NCBI RefSeq assembly: GCF_024679095.1
Contig: NC_066518.1
Coordinates: forward strand, 669,678 to 733,677
Reading direction: 5' to 3'
DNA: 64,000 nucleotides
Origin: Eriocheir sinensis
Lineage: Eukaryota; Arthropoda; Malacostraca; Decapoda; Varunidae
Translations under genes and position numbers: made by a program
Part shown: positions 10,830 through 24,140 of the stretch, in pieces
How positions within the stretch are numbered: the stretch's first letter is position 1
Layout: each line of letters opens with the position of its first letter
The notes under the pieces: generated by a model
The model's input: only the letters and a program-made list of their open reading frames with translations
Told to the model about the DNA's origin: nothing
Database searches by the model: none

Positions 10830-11136
10830 ACATCGAATCTCAATCTGACGGTGTGGTGCGGTAGTGAATTCTTTATTACACTGAAAATATTGCCGAGTTT
10901 CAAATAAAGTTTCGGTATGGCTTTTTTTTTTGTTTTGTTTTGTTTTCTTCTTCGGGGACGGTGTGTGTTACTTTAGGGTCGTGAACGGATCCTGCGCACC
11001 CAATATGATGCGCTATAGCGAGAGGCACCCCGAAAAAAAAAAGAGTAACGCGATGCACCCTGCGTATATATTTGTCTTTCTGTGTGTGTTGTGTTGTGCT
11101 GGGCTGCGTTTTGTGGGGCTCTGGTGGTAACGTTTA
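10830..11136. other. Unique gene-free DNA with T and A homopolymers
   Basis: T runs at 10921-10931 and A runs at 11033-11042. A short CGCTATAGCG palindrome lies near 11010. No gene seen. Confidence 0.5.
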
Positions 11137-11185
11137 GTGTGGTGTGGTGTGGTGTGGTGTGGTGTGGTGTGGTGTGGTGTGGTGT

Positions 11186-11246
<61 letters not shown>
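11137..11246. repeat. (GGTGT)n pentanucleotide array joined to (GT)n
   Basis: About ten perfect GGTGT units (11137-11190) run without a break into a perfect GT tract (to 11246). The phase continuity suggests one repeat grew from the other. Confidence 0.96.
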
Positions 11247-11250
<4 letters not shown>

Positions 11251-11312
11251 GCCGCAGTGAGTGGGTAATTTGAAGAGATGTATAATGGATCTTTTTATGG
11301 ATCAGGTTAATG

Positions 11313-11320
<8 letters not shown>

Positions 11321-11347
<27 letters not shown>
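11321..11347. repeat. (CA)n microsatellite
   Basis: Short CA repeat of about 27 bp, in the opposite sense to the nearby GT tracts. Confidence 0.95.
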
Positions 11348-11455
11348 GCACCATTTATGATTTATCACTGTAAAAGCAATGCACTGTTTATGTGTTTGTT
11401 CCGGTTGTATATGGGCGGATGTGTTTGTTTGCTTGATTGTTTGTTTGTTTGTGTG

Positions 11456-11514
11456 AGCGTGTGTGTGTGTGTGTGTGCGTGTGTGTGTGTGCGTGTGTGT
11501 GTGTGTGTGTGTGT
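11456..11514. repeat. Interrupted (GT)n microsatellite
   Basis: GT repeat with GC substitutions at three places, preceded by GTTT repeats (11430-11450). Confidence 0.93.
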
Positions 11515-11519
11515 TTACA

Positions 11520-11970
11520 GCAGAGGAGGCAGGTCAAGGGCAGAACAATATATAACAGGATCGCAAAATGCAGCTTCCACAATAGATGACAAAGATTAAA
11601 AATAGTGACCAATGTTGACTTGCGGAGGTGGCTTGGTACTTCACTCACGTATTTCTCACGCCGAGGGAGTCAGAAATACAAAGGAAGGCTGTTTAGGAGT
11701 GTATCAGCGAAACGAATGGACGAAAGAACACAATGGTTAACTCTTGCATTAGGAAGTGGGGTAAACATGGATGAGTCTGAGTATAAACCTATGTGTAGAG
11801 ATGTCACATGGGAAGCGTGTGGGTGGGTGGATGCAATCAGCTACCGAATTCAAGAGAGCGGTTAGCATGATAAGAGCGATAAGAGATAGCAGAGGGGGAA
11901 CCTTGAAGCGCGTATAATATGACAATCTGGGAGAGGAAGGGAAATTAGGAAACGAAAACCTTTAGACTCT
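11520..11970. other. Unique DNA with one unrecognised 86-codon open frame
   Basis: A plus-strand frame from 11605 to 11865 has fairly balanced amino-acid composition (it begins MTNVDLRRWLGTSL) but I do not recognise a family, and no splice sites or neighbours support it. I do not call it a gene. Confidence 0.3.

Positions 11971-11973
<3 letters not shown>

Positions 11974-12023
<50 letters not shown>
11974..12023. repeat. (GT)25 microsatellite
   Basis: Perfect GT repeat of 50 bp. Confidence 0.98.
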
Positions 12024-12026
<3 letters not shown>

Positions 12027-12094
12027 CGTTCGTTTTCTGAATGCCTGTTGCCTGACTGCTCTCTCTCTCTCTCATTATCATTTCACCACAATTT

Positions 12095-12260
12095 AAAGCA
12101 CTATTTATCACCTCTCAGTTTTTACTTCACATTCTCGCGGGCCACTAATTAACCAGGAGGAGTCATTGTCCCTTCGTTCTATTACTAATTACCTCTTGCG
12201 ATCGTAATTATTCATGCAGGTAATGACCATCTCGTTTGTGGCGCAATGAATCACACATTC
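12095..12260. promoter_or_regulatory. Possible conserved noncoding island (TAATTA cluster)
   Basis: Complex, low-repeat sequence with three TAATTA cores in 65 bp (12146-12151, 12186-12191, 12205-12210). TAATTA is the common homeodomain core. Regulatory function is only an inference, since such cores also occur by chance in AT-rich DNA. Confidence 0.2.
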
Positions 12261-12341
12261 GCACAATTCTAATAATGAGGTATAATGAAGTGTAATTTCG
12301 GGTCATTCGAAGAGACAAACAGACATCTTATGGGAGGAATG

Positions 12342-12342
<1 letters not shown>

Positions 12343-12402
<60 letters not shown>
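12343..12402. repeat. (TG)30 microsatellite, left arm of an inverted pair
   Basis: Perfect TG repeat of 60 bp, separated by 46 bp from the complementary (AC)n at 12449. Confidence 0.98.
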
Positions 12403-12404
<2 letters not shown>

Positions 12405-12446
12405 GTTATATATTTGAGTTTTGTGCTAGTGAAAACAAAGTCGCAA

Positions 12447-12448
<2 letters not shown>

Positions 12449-12504
<56 letters not shown>
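12449..12504. repeat. (AC)28 microsatellite, right arm of an inverted pair
   Basis: Perfect AC repeat of 56 bp. With 12343-12402 it forms a potential hairpin of up to about 56 bp. Confidence 0.98.
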
Positions 12505-12506
<2 letters not shown>

Positions 12507-12509
12507 AAA

Positions 12510-14619
<2,110 letters not shown>

Positions 14620-14727
14620 CTCAAACATTTGCTAACATATTTCTTTACTCATTCCTATTTCCTCTTGAGCGGTCCCTTATATGGTCTTAAATAAACATTG
14701 GAGCACGGCTGTAAGGTATGTACGAGA

Positions 14728-14743
14728 GTGTGTGTGTGTGTGT

Positions 14744-14776
<33 letters not shown>

Positions 14777-14777
14777 T
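14728..14777. repeat. (GT)n microsatellite
   Basis: GT repeat with one GA interruption near 14749. Confidence 0.97.
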
Positions 14778-14779
14778 AA

Positions 14780-16190
14780 CACTTATACATTTTTTTAGAA
14801 ACTACGAAGACGAGATATAAATCTAAAACAAAGGAGGAAGGAAGGAAGGGTGAATGAGATAGGGCGAGGAAATTAGAGGATAGGAAAGGGTGGGAATTCC
14901 CAGGCTCATGGCGGTGTATTTCATATATACATATACGAGTACACACAATTTATTTTTCCCCCATTTTTCTGGCAACGGTGTACCATAACTTGGCAACCTT
15001 GCGTGCCTGGGGAGGCTTGGTCACGTGAGCCTGCCGCGGAGGCTCTGAGTGGGTCGGGGGCGGGAGGGCAGGAGGCGGAGGAGTGTTGAGGGTGTGTGGG
15101 AGGTGGAGGGAGGCAGGCTGCAATGGCGAGGGCTAAGGAGGGAGAGGTGGAAGTGTGGTGTGCGGGCGTCATGCACAACCCTTCCTTTCTTCCCCTCGCT
15201 CTGTGATTTGAGATGGTGACTTTTTGTGCTGTCATCCGGGTTCCCTGTCATAGTTCCCTCCGCATCTGCATTTTGTGCCACTGCGGAAGAGGTAACAGAC
15301 GGGTATCTATGTTTCCTGGGCGTCCCTCGCGTTCAGTATTTTTGTTCAGCTTCCTACAGCCGTGTACAGGAGCCGCGTCCTTGCGCTCGTACATCACCGC
15401 CGGCACTAGATCTCTCTCCTCCCCTAACTGCTCTTCCTCGTTCATCTTGGCATTTTTTTGTTGATTTGATTCTCTCTCGATCGCTTCTAAATTCTCTTTC
15501 AGCACGGATCTGTAATTTAATAAAGCACCTTCAAACAACGCACGAAATGCACTTTAACGAACGAACAAGCGACACACTATTCTTCCTTACATCTCTTGCT
15601 CTGACACACCTGTCCGTACACTCGACCATTAATTATTACATACATGACTTGCTTCACCTTTGACCCTTCAGCACCTCCACACATGACCCAGCTGACCTGA
15701 TCAATATGTAAGATGCTTAAATATGCACGTAGGTGGGTGGGGAAAAGAGTGGGGGAAGCCTGGAAAATAGACGCAAAGTTAAAACCAGTGCTGCAGAGGA
15801 TAAAGATGGGCACAGAGAAGAAGAAAGGGAAGAGAACAGAAAATAGGAAGAGGAGGAGAAAATAGAGAAGGGCGAGAGGAAGGAGGTGCCTAAATTTGCA
15901 TGTGAATTGCAGAGGTGTGGAGCAAAATACCAGATTACGGTGAAGTGGAAGGCGATGCGTCAAAAATGTGAAAAGTAATTAGTGATCCTTCGAAAGGTGG
16001 GCGAGAAAAACGAAAGATAAAGGAGAATGAGGATGGGAGAATGAGGGAGTGGAAAAGATGAGGTGGAGGAGCTGAAATATGAGGAAGAGGAGGAGGAGGA
16101 GGAGGCGAAAACCATAAGTATAAAGGGTAATGATTGGCTCGTAATTTTAGAGAAAGAAAATAGAAAGTAAAGGAAGGTAACGAGGAAGAA
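14780..16190. other. Gene-free DNA with G-rich and purine-rich parts
   Basis: 15038-15120 is G-rich on the plus strand (GGGGGCGGGAGGGC and GGAGG runs). 15730-16180 is purine-rich (GGA and GAAAGG elements). No gene or mobile-element end was recognised. Confidence 0.5.
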
Positions 16191-16196
16191 TCTCTC

Positions 16197-16431
<235 letters not shown>

Positions 16432-16553
16432 CTACTAAATCTTGCTCTAAAGTTATGACAACAACAGAAAATCCAAAGAACGGCTCAAGAAAATAGTGAA
16501 CATTAACTGCCAATGGAAGGAGACATGTATATCTGTCTCCCTTATTGCATCAG

Positions 16554-16555
<2 letters not shown>

Positions 16556-16609
<54 letters not shown>

Positions 16610-16619
16610 TATATATATA

Positions 16620-16668
<49 letters not shown>

Positions 16669-16672
16669 TTTT
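16556..16672. repeat. (AT)n microsatellite plus T homopolymer
   Basis: AT repeat with GATATA and CTCTATA interruptions near 16607-16624, ending in a run of 12 T (16661-16672). Confidence 0.96.
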
Positions 16673-16679
16673 GAGAGGT

Positions 16680-17620
16680 TTCAAGTGAGCTGCCTTTTGA
16701 GTAATGGTAGAGGTAAAAAAAAAAGGTCGGGTGAAGTAGGTGTTGGAACGCTTGCTCAGTAAAACAAAAGTCATTTTCTAAATCATTTACAGGAGACTTA
16801 TGTGTCATGTGGTGGAGAGGGAGCCGTGAGTCGGCGTCACCTTGCTCTCTGGCAAAAATGGAAACAGCTTAAGCTTGTACTTCTGGGGCTGTCGTGTTTG
16901 ACCCACAACAGCCCGCCTCAGCGGCTATGCTGGTCACTTGGGGCACGCGGCCTTAGGCACCATACTCTTCCGTACACTCGCCTTAGTAGTGCGCCTTAGA
17001 AAGAAAGGACCCGAAAAAAGTATTTATTTCAAAATTTAAATTCAGTAGTAAGAAAAAGACATACCTCTAATATTTCACTTTAGAGTAAAACATATTCGGT
17101 AATCAGTTGTGTTTTTTCAGTGTAATGAGCTACAATTCATTGCCGCACATTATTAGTCTTGACTGCAGCATTGCGAAAAATATTCAACAATCCGTTAAAA
17201 TTTATGCAGCTACAAAATGGTACATGACCTTTTCAGTCTAAATTAAATCCCTCATGAAGGCAAATCTAAATAATCTATCATCCAGTGCTAATGGTGAAAA
17301 CTATAAACACTCGGTATCGTAAGTGACTATGCGACTCTATTATGACAAGGATGTACGTAGCAACTAGTGAAAATGAAGCTTCCAAAGGGCGAAGGAAGGC
17401 GACTGGAAGGAGCATGAGTGACGTTGTGTTTATTGTGTTAAGTGGACATGTTCGGCTCCAAGGCCTTGTTATCGCCCCTCCCAGACCTTGCCCTGAAGCA
17501 GTGTCCATTTATCAGCTAGCGCCTCTGTTCCCCACAACATCCGCTGCAGGGCCACACTATTCATTGGCAAAAACTGGTGTGAATGACTAAACCTTGTGTA
17601 ACCAATCAACCCGGTAAAGG
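16680..17620. other. Unique gene-free DNA
   Basis: Mixed and AT-rich sequence. Open frames at 16802-16999 and 17342-17590 have no recognisable family. No repeat structure was seen. Confidence 0.5.
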
Positions 17621-17623
17621 TAC

Positions 17624-17624
<1 letters not shown>

Positions 17625-17688
<64 letters not shown>
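17625..17688. repeat. (AC)32 microsatellite
   Basis: Perfect AC repeat of 64 bp. Confidence 0.98.
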
Positions 17689-17691
<3 letters not shown>

Positions 17692-17891
17692 TATTATCGT
17701 TAACGTAAATGGGGAGGAGGGTGAGAAATAGGAAATGAAAGTGGAGGTGGAGAAGGAGAAGGAGGAGAAGGAGAATATGAAAGGTGATAGTGACATTGAA
17801 GATAATTAGGAGATGGAAATATAAAGGCCATAATGATTTCACTGATAACATTGAATATAAAATACTTTACTTAAAATATTACCAAACGCAC

Positions 17892-17998
<107 letters not shown>

Positions 17999-18029
17999 GT
18001 TATGAGCCCTCGCCGCAGCACGCAGTCTG

Positions 18030-18200
18030 TAATATACATTTTTCCCCCACAGCCGCCGGCCGTCCATATATGTCTGTTTATTAATTACCTCTATAAATTC
18101 GCGGGCGCCGACGCACGCACCAACACACTCATTACCACCGCGCCGCTGCCATTTCAGCGCTAGCCGCGGCGGCAAATTATTCCTCTGTGTGTTAATGTAT
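18030..18200. promoter_or_regulatory. Possible conserved noncoding island
   Basis: Complex sequence of mixed GC content between two microsatellites, with CCGCCGGCCG, TTATTAATTACC, GCGGGCGCCGACGC and GCTAGCCGCGGCGGC elements and no open frame. It looks unlike the surrounding repeat debris. The regulatory role is inference only. Confidence 0.2.
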
Positions 18201-18219
18201 CGAGATTAATAAAATGAAT

Positions 18220-18220
<1 letters not shown>

Positions 18221-18257
<37 letters not shown>
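18221..18257. repeat. (AC)n microsatellite
   Basis: Perfect AC repeat of about 37 bp. Confidence 0.97.
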
Positions 18258-18259
<2 letters not shown>

Positions 18260-18260
<1 letters not shown>

Positions 18261-18596
18261 TGACCTTGAACATCACCTCGCCGTTCTTAATCAACCTTTC
18301 TATGCCTCCACACGAACCAGTTTATAATTAATTAATCCATCTGCTTTACATCTACTGATTCCTTTCAAAGCTCTACGTTATATTTGGCTACATTCGAGCT
18401 TTCAAATTAAGCGCGTCTCCGCCATTCTTCTGCCCAGCCTAAGTACTTTATATTTCTTTCTTGCGACTCAGATTATCCGCTCTTCGTTATTCCTGACATT
18501 GCCCTCTGCATCATTTGGAGTGAATAAGTACTATCCACCAATACCCAGTCTACTCCTTGTTGTGTTCATGCTTCGGCTACGTATGAACACACAAAA

Positions 18597-18599
<3 letters not shown>
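18260..18599. other. Unique gene-free DNA
   Basis: Mixed composition. Nothing recognisable. Confidence 0.5.

Positions 18600-18600
<1 letters not shown>

Positions 18601-18657
<57 letters not shown>
18601..18657. repeat. (AC)n microsatellite
   Basis: Perfect AC repeat of about 57 bp. Confidence 0.98.
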
Positions 18658-18659
<2 letters not shown>

Positions 18660-19685
18660 GCAGACACACAAAAATACATGTACGTAGCTTACTGGACCCA
18701 GAACAAAAAAGACCCCCACTCACGCCGCTTTGATAATAAAACACTCTGCCGGGTATTAGCGGACGAGACAGCCACACTGAAATAACGAGCGGGAGTCTGA
18801 AGTTCCATGGCGGAAAACGAAAAAAATAATCCGCGAAAAGGGGTCATCAAATATTCTGACCCAAGGTTCAGCCCAATGAAAGGATACACCCGCGCGTCCT
18901 GCCTCCCTGTGCCACTTAGCAAGATTGACCCTTTCGAAGTTGCTCCTTTTCTTCCCCTCTCTTTTGGGCTGTTCGGAATCTGAAACTCGAAGGTACTGCG
19001 GAGAATGGTCGAGGAGAAAGCAACAGAACAAATATATAAAAGAACCTAGACATTGAAAGATTTGGAGGAGGAAACAAACAAACAAACAAACAAAAAGACT
19101 ACATAGCGAATACTAAACATTTACCTATATTACTTTCTCTTTTCTTTTCAGCAATATTCCTTTCACGATAAACAAGACAGACGGTGCTAAATATCTTAAG
19201 GGTCCATGGGGATCTCTTTAATAACGTATATAACACGGACCCAAATATCTGAAACGGCATCACTGGCCAATCATTCAGCGGGTGTCAACGTGAGCGCGAC
19301 AAGGGTTCAGGGCGGGACAGGGAATCACTACATACGCTGGAGGACAGGAAGAGTTGCCATGGTGACGAAATTACCTCTTTACTGGATGCACGTGTTGCTT
19401 GACAATGACTGGAAAAACACCCTAACAATTTCAGTTGATGTTGACGGATTACTTTCCGCGGAGGATGACTCATATGCAATACATACAAATTATAAAATAC
19501 ATGAGAGACCCTTCAGAAGATGGTGTAGTGAAAATAAGAAGCTTGTGGAACGTTTACACTGAAACTGAACATTCCAGGCAACGTACAGATATCTATGTCA
19601 ATGCTTGGGAGAGCCATGTGTCCTGGTGTGAAATGATACAGCTGCTGTTGATTACGATGATACTGATGATCTAACTATCTGTCAA
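18660..19685. other. Unique gene-free DNA with an unrecognised 118-codon frame
   Basis: A plus-strand frame from 19206 to 19562 is not low-complexity (it begins MGISLITYITRTQIS), but I recognise no family and no supporting context. A short (AAAC)5 lies at 19073-19093. Confidence 0.3.
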
Positions 19686-19770
19686 TTTGTGTATCTATCT
19701 ATCTACCTATATATTTCTCTATCTTTCTATCCATCTATCTCTATTTATCTATCTATCTATCTGTCCATAC
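19686..19770. repeat. Degenerate (TATC)n tetranucleotide repeat
   Basis: TATC units with CACC, TTTC and CATC variants, cleanest at 19747-19765. Confidence 0.9.
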
Positions 19771-19789
19771 TATCATATTTATATATTAT

Positions 19790-19908
19790 TAAATTATAAT
19801 AAGCATAATGATTATTTTCTATCATTATTATTATCATTATTGTTATTATTATCATTACAATTATTATTATTACTATTACTAATATTATTACTATTTAAAT
19901 AATAATAA

Positions 19909-19985
<77 letters not shown>

Positions 19986-20072
19986 TAATAAAAATAATAA
20001 TAATAATTATTACCATTATTATTATTATAATTATATATATAATTATTATATTATTATAATATATATATATAT

Positions 20073-20142
<70 letters not shown>

Positions 20143-20169
20143 ATATTGATATTGATAATGATATTGATG

Positions 20170-20202
<33 letters not shown>

Positions 20203-20324
20203 TAATAGTATAATAATAAAATAATAGTATAATAATAATATAAAGTATATTAATAACAATTATAATACTAATAATTATAATACTAATAATTATAATAATA
20301 ATAATTATATTAATAATAGTAATA
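19790..20324. repeat. AT-rich block: (ATT)n, (AAT)n, (AT)n
   Basis: Successive ATT (19825-19890), AAT (19900-20008), AT (20058-20140), GATATT (20141-20170) and AAT (20170-20320) repeats. Almost no G or C for about 530 bp. It abuts the 5' break of the LINE fragment at 20325. Confidence 0.95.
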
Positions 20325-20689
20325 ATGATAATTATGATAATAACAGAACAAAAACCTAGAACAAAAAGAGAAAGGGGAGACCTAATACAAATCTATAAAC
20401 TAATGAGCAAAATGGAAGAAGTAGATAACGAGGAGTTACAACTAAAAGAAGGAATTACCACCAGGAACACAAGAGGACATAGTAAAAAAATGAGGAAGGG
20501 AAGATGCTTGAGACACATAAAGAAATATAGCTTCCCGCGAAGAAATATAGAGGTTTGGAACATATTAAGTGAGGATGTAGTATCGGTTAGGAGTGTGCAA
20601 GGCTTTAAAGAAAAGTTGGATAAATGCAGATACGGAGACGGGACCACACGAGCGTATAGCCCAGGCCCTGTAAAACTACAACTAGGTAA

Positions 20690-20691
<2 letters not shown>
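20325..20691 (+). pseudogene. 5'-truncated LINE: C-terminal end of reverse-transcriptase ORF
   Basis: One frame stays open for the whole segment. It contains KRERGDLIQIYKLM, then TRNTRGHSKKMRKGRCL, then KKYSFPRRNIEVWNILSEDV, then VRSVQGFKEKLDKC. This order (RRxRGDLIxxYK, TRGHxxKL, FFxxRVxxxWNxLPxxVV, FKxxLDK) is the C-terminal region of CR1/Jockey-type LINE polymerases. Only about 120 codons remain. Catalytic reverse-transcriptase motifs and the endonuclease are missing. The frame has no stop or frameshift, so the copy is younger than the one at 4.0-4.4 kb. The 5' side is an AAT microsatellite and the 3' side (LQLGKY, then repeat) runs straight into (CA)n, with no poly(A) tail. Confidence 0.85.

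Positions 20692-20744
<53 letters not shown>
20692..20744. repeat. (CA)n microsatellite at the LINE 3' end
   Basis: Perfect CA repeat of about 53 bp that begins within the last codons of the LINE frame, followed by CAAACAAAC-type repeats to about 20780. Confidence 0.97.
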
Positions 20745-20748
<4 letters not shown>

Positions 20749-20789
20749 AACAAAAGAAACAAACGAACAAATAAACAAACGCACACGTA

Positions 20790-21550
20790 CTTCTTACATG
20801 GAAAGCCACAAAGAATAGGGGAAAGGAGCATGACACCTAATTAGTCCGGCAGGTGAGTCGCTCGTGGAGACGTTACACACCTGGCGGCGGCGCTCCTCGG
20901 CCGCCTCACAATGCCTAACATCCTCATTACCCGGACTGACAGGAACTCATGGTCCTGTCCGCATCTTCACATCTGCTCAGCGTACTCCGCTGACATTAAG
21001 ATCTTCACAAGTTTGGAGAATGGGAGTGCCATTTTTATGTAGAGAATTACATTCGAATGTACATATACTTCAAAGACTATATAAGGTGTGTTTAATGGTA
21101 ATCAGTGTCCCGCAGTCTTAAAAAAAAGCAAAGTTTTCCATCTCTTCAAAAGAAATGATGAAAAAATCGAAGAGCAGCGTGAAAGCCTTTGTCTGTACAT
21201 CATCAGCGGTGTCCCGTCATGCATGCGTGAGGTAATGGTTCGTTTGTGTTCATTATCAGGCGACGCACAGCCAAGCGACGCTCCCTACGCGCGGCGGCGA
21301 AGGGTAGCCACACTTTTTTACGGCTCCATCATCGACCCGCGACAGAAAAACAAACAAAATGAACAGGGAACAGTTTTGTGATGAAAGTTTGTGTTGTTAT
21401 CCACGTCTTTGGAGGCATCGGTTGTGTTGCGCATCCACCCACCTCCACCCCTCACTCCCGAAGCACAACACTGGTGCCAGGACTCACGGAATACGTAGTG
21501 CCTGCCCCCCTACCCTCCCGCCCCCACCTCCCCCCCTCAATTTTCTCTCT
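20790..21550. other. Unique gene-free DNA
   Basis: Mixed composition, with a CAGGTGAGT splice-donor-like string at 20850 that has no supporting exon. 21420-21550 is C-rich. No gene was recognised. Confidence 0.5.

Positions 21551-21552
<2 letters not shown>

Positions 21553-21597
<45 letters not shown>
21553..21597. repeat. (AC)n microsatellite
   Basis: Perfect AC repeat of 45 bp. Confidence 0.98.
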
Positions 21598-21599
<2 letters not shown>

Positions 21600-21601
<2 letters not shown>

Positions 21602-22910
21602 GACACGGTAAACACACATTTCCTTTGAAACACCACCTCGACAGATGACGTGGCCCATTCCTACGCGTCCCGCCACTCAGGTATTCATAGGTACACGACC
21701 CACCTGCCTTCCTACCTGCCTCTCTATATGCCTACTTACCTGCCTACCCACTCATAGACTTTTCTCTGTCTACCTGTGTCCACCAGCAGACTATGAGAGC
21801 ATCTTTTCTGAATAGCATTTGACTCTGAATTATGAACACGAGAGAAGAATCAACAAACTACACCCCTTGAACCAGCTACACGATGAATAAGTCATTTAAA
21901 TGTAACAGTTCAGGTCTCATACGACATTTTACTTTCCTTATACTAAAACGTGAAAAATAGTTTTCATCTTAACACTAACAAACACACAAAAAAGAAAAAG
22001 AAAGCTCTCCCATTTATACACACAAACAGTAAAGCTCTACCAGGAAATGATTATACATGTAAGAATAGCCTCTGTAGAGCTATATTACATACTAGAGTTA
22101 GAGCGGGAATACATATAATTAACTACGGTAAAGGTCGTAAAAAAAGAGCCATAAGTATGTTTGCTGACACGGCTATAGAGAGACGAGGTGGAGGACGAAC
22201 GAGTGCCTGGAACCTACAAAAGTATCCAGAAAGAATCTCCATAACATTTACTGATACTTTAATAACATCGGTTCGGCGCGCGTTTCCAAAGTTTTATGAG
22301 TGTGTTTATGCTCAGTCCGTCCTTCCATAGCGAAAAGACGAGAGATGCGATGAATTATAAATGTCTCTCCTCCTCGCTTTTTCTTTCATTCTCTCTCTCT
22401 CTGACGTTTCCAATTTTTCGACCTTGCTCCGTTCTTCACCAATAATTGCCTTCTCTCTTTCTTCAGCACTTATTCTCCAACTTGCATCTTCCTCTCGCCT
22501 CTGTATCTTATGTAGTTCTTCTCATTCTTGTTGTCAATCTCCTCCTCTTCTTCCTTTCTCCTTCGCCTCCACTCACACGATCCATACCACTTCTTCACTC
22601 CATTCTCTGTCTGACCCCAATGCTCCCTCGGCTCCTCCTGGCCTCTTCACCTCGTACGGCTTCAATTCGTTCCTCCTCAGCCACCCCTCGAGCCAGCAGG
22701 TTGTCCGTGACGAGGTCAGTGTGCCTCGTGAGCGGCGCCAAGAGGCTGACTTTTCGCCTTCAAAATGTTTCGCCTCGTCAGAATGAATCAAAGGGTTTGC
22801 ACAGGGACTGTCTCGTGAGGGCGACGCCATGAAAAAAGTGGGATAATGGCCGTGATTATACGTCAAGAGATCGTAGGCAATTATCTCGCTGCCTCGGGAG
22901 ATACTGAAGA
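21600..22910. other. Gene-free DNA, pyrimidine-rich in the second half
   Basis: CCTACCTGCC-type elements occur at 21700-21760. 21780-22340 is unique with an unrecognised open frame. 22360-22680 is C/T-rich. Open frames at 22361-22830 are Ser/Leu-rich composition artefacts. Confidence 0.5.
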
Positions 22911-23115
22911 GGAAGAAAAGGAGGTGTAAGAAGAACGGGATGATGAGAAGGGCAGAGGCGGAGGAGGAGGAGAGGGAGGAAGTGGAGGAGGAAGAAGTGA
23001 AAAGCAGCGAGAGGACGTGAAGGGTTGGAAAAGAGGGGAAGGGAGGAGGAGGACGAAGAAGAAGAAGAAAGAGGAGAAAGAAGAGAGGGAAAAAGAAGAG
23101 AGGGAGGAGGAGGAA
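22910..23115. repeat. Purine-rich (GGA/GAA)n tract
   Basis: About 200 bp of GAGGAGG, GAAGAAG and GGGAGG elements. It lies a few hundred bases after the pyrimidine-rich 22360-22680 segment, another local strand switch. Confidence 0.85.
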
Positions 23116-23163
23116 TACAACATCTATTTCAGTTGGGTTAAGCATAGACTCTTGGACGATATT

Positions 23164-23166
<3 letters not shown>

Positions 23167-23232
<66 letters not shown>
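23167..23232. repeat. (GT)33 microsatellite
   Basis: Perfect GT repeat of 66 bp, complementary to the (CA)n at 23375. Confidence 0.98.
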
Positions 23233-23236
<4 letters not shown>

Positions 23237-23372
23237 GAATTTCTACATGCACAGAGCAACGCAATACAATATCATTAATGAATAATAATCCACATAACCA
23301 TTCAAACATAAAAATAAAAAAACGCACACACGCGGCTGTCCACCCTAATCAAGGCCTAACCCCCCTCTTTCG

Positions 23373-23374
<2 letters not shown>

Positions 23375-23427
<53 letters not shown>
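23375..23427. repeat. (CA)n microsatellite
   Basis: Perfect CA repeat of 53 bp. Confidence 0.98.
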
Positions 23428-23431
<4 letters not shown>

Positions 23432-23481
23432 GGATATATATATATTAATTGCACTGTAAATCCCTATGTATAACCAATTTT

Positions 23482-23483
<2 letters not shown>

Positions 23484-23527
<44 letters not shown>
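23484..23527. repeat. (GA)22 microsatellite
   Basis: Perfect GA repeat of 44 bp. Purine-rich DNA (GGA, GAAAAAG) continues to 23925, including a small duplication of GGAACACGAGGA at 23762 and 23818. Confidence 0.96.
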
Positions 23528-23530
<3 letters not shown>

Positions 23531-23987
23531 TGCAACTGACACTTAAAGAACATAAGAAAACGCACACAACCTTCAAACCAAATAAAACAACTACAACAAA
23601 AGAACAAGTAAAAGTGAGGATCAGAGAAACATGAAGGCACGACAAAGAAAGGAAAATAAAAAGGAGGAAGGAAAAAGAGTGAAAAAACGAGGAGAAAAAG
23701 ATTGAAGACAAGTAAACGAGAGGAGCGGACGAATGAGGAGGGGACGAGCTTCAGAGTGGAGTAGGAACACGAGGAGATGAAGGAAGGGGTGAGAAGGGAG
23801 GAGGAGGAGGAGGAGGAGGAACACGAGGACATGAAGGAAGGGGTGAGGAGGAGGAGAAGGAGGAGGAAGCAGAAGAGGTGAAGAAGAGGGAGGAGCGAGC
23901 GAGGGAGGAGAGGCAGCAGGACACAAGAGACACGTGTTTTAATGAGCCTGTGAAGAGACACGTTCCGGCGCCCTCCAGGTAGGACAG

Positions 23988-23988
<1 letters not shown>

Positions 23989-24051
<63 letters not shown>

Positions 24052-24072
24052 CCTCCTCCTCCTCCTCCTCCT
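23989..24072. repeat. (CA)n-(CCT)n compound microsatellite
   Basis: CA repeat of about 61 bp passing directly into seven CCT units, then into ATT repeats at 24085-24140. Confidence 0.97.
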
Positions 24073-24140
24073 CACAATTTTATCACTATTATTATTATTG
24101 TTATTATCATTATTATTATTTATTATTATTACTACTATTT

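Noticed and set aside
11605..11865. 86-codon frame with balanced composition
   Set aside because: No recognisable domain, no splice or promoter context, and of a length expected by chance in 64 kb.
19206..19562. 118-codon frame with balanced composition
   Set aside because: I could not relate it to any family. A protein database search could revive it, but sequence alone does not support a gene.
20840..20865. Splice donor CAGGTGAGT suggesting an exon end
   Set aside because: No open, domain-bearing exon precedes it and the string is short enough to occur by chance.
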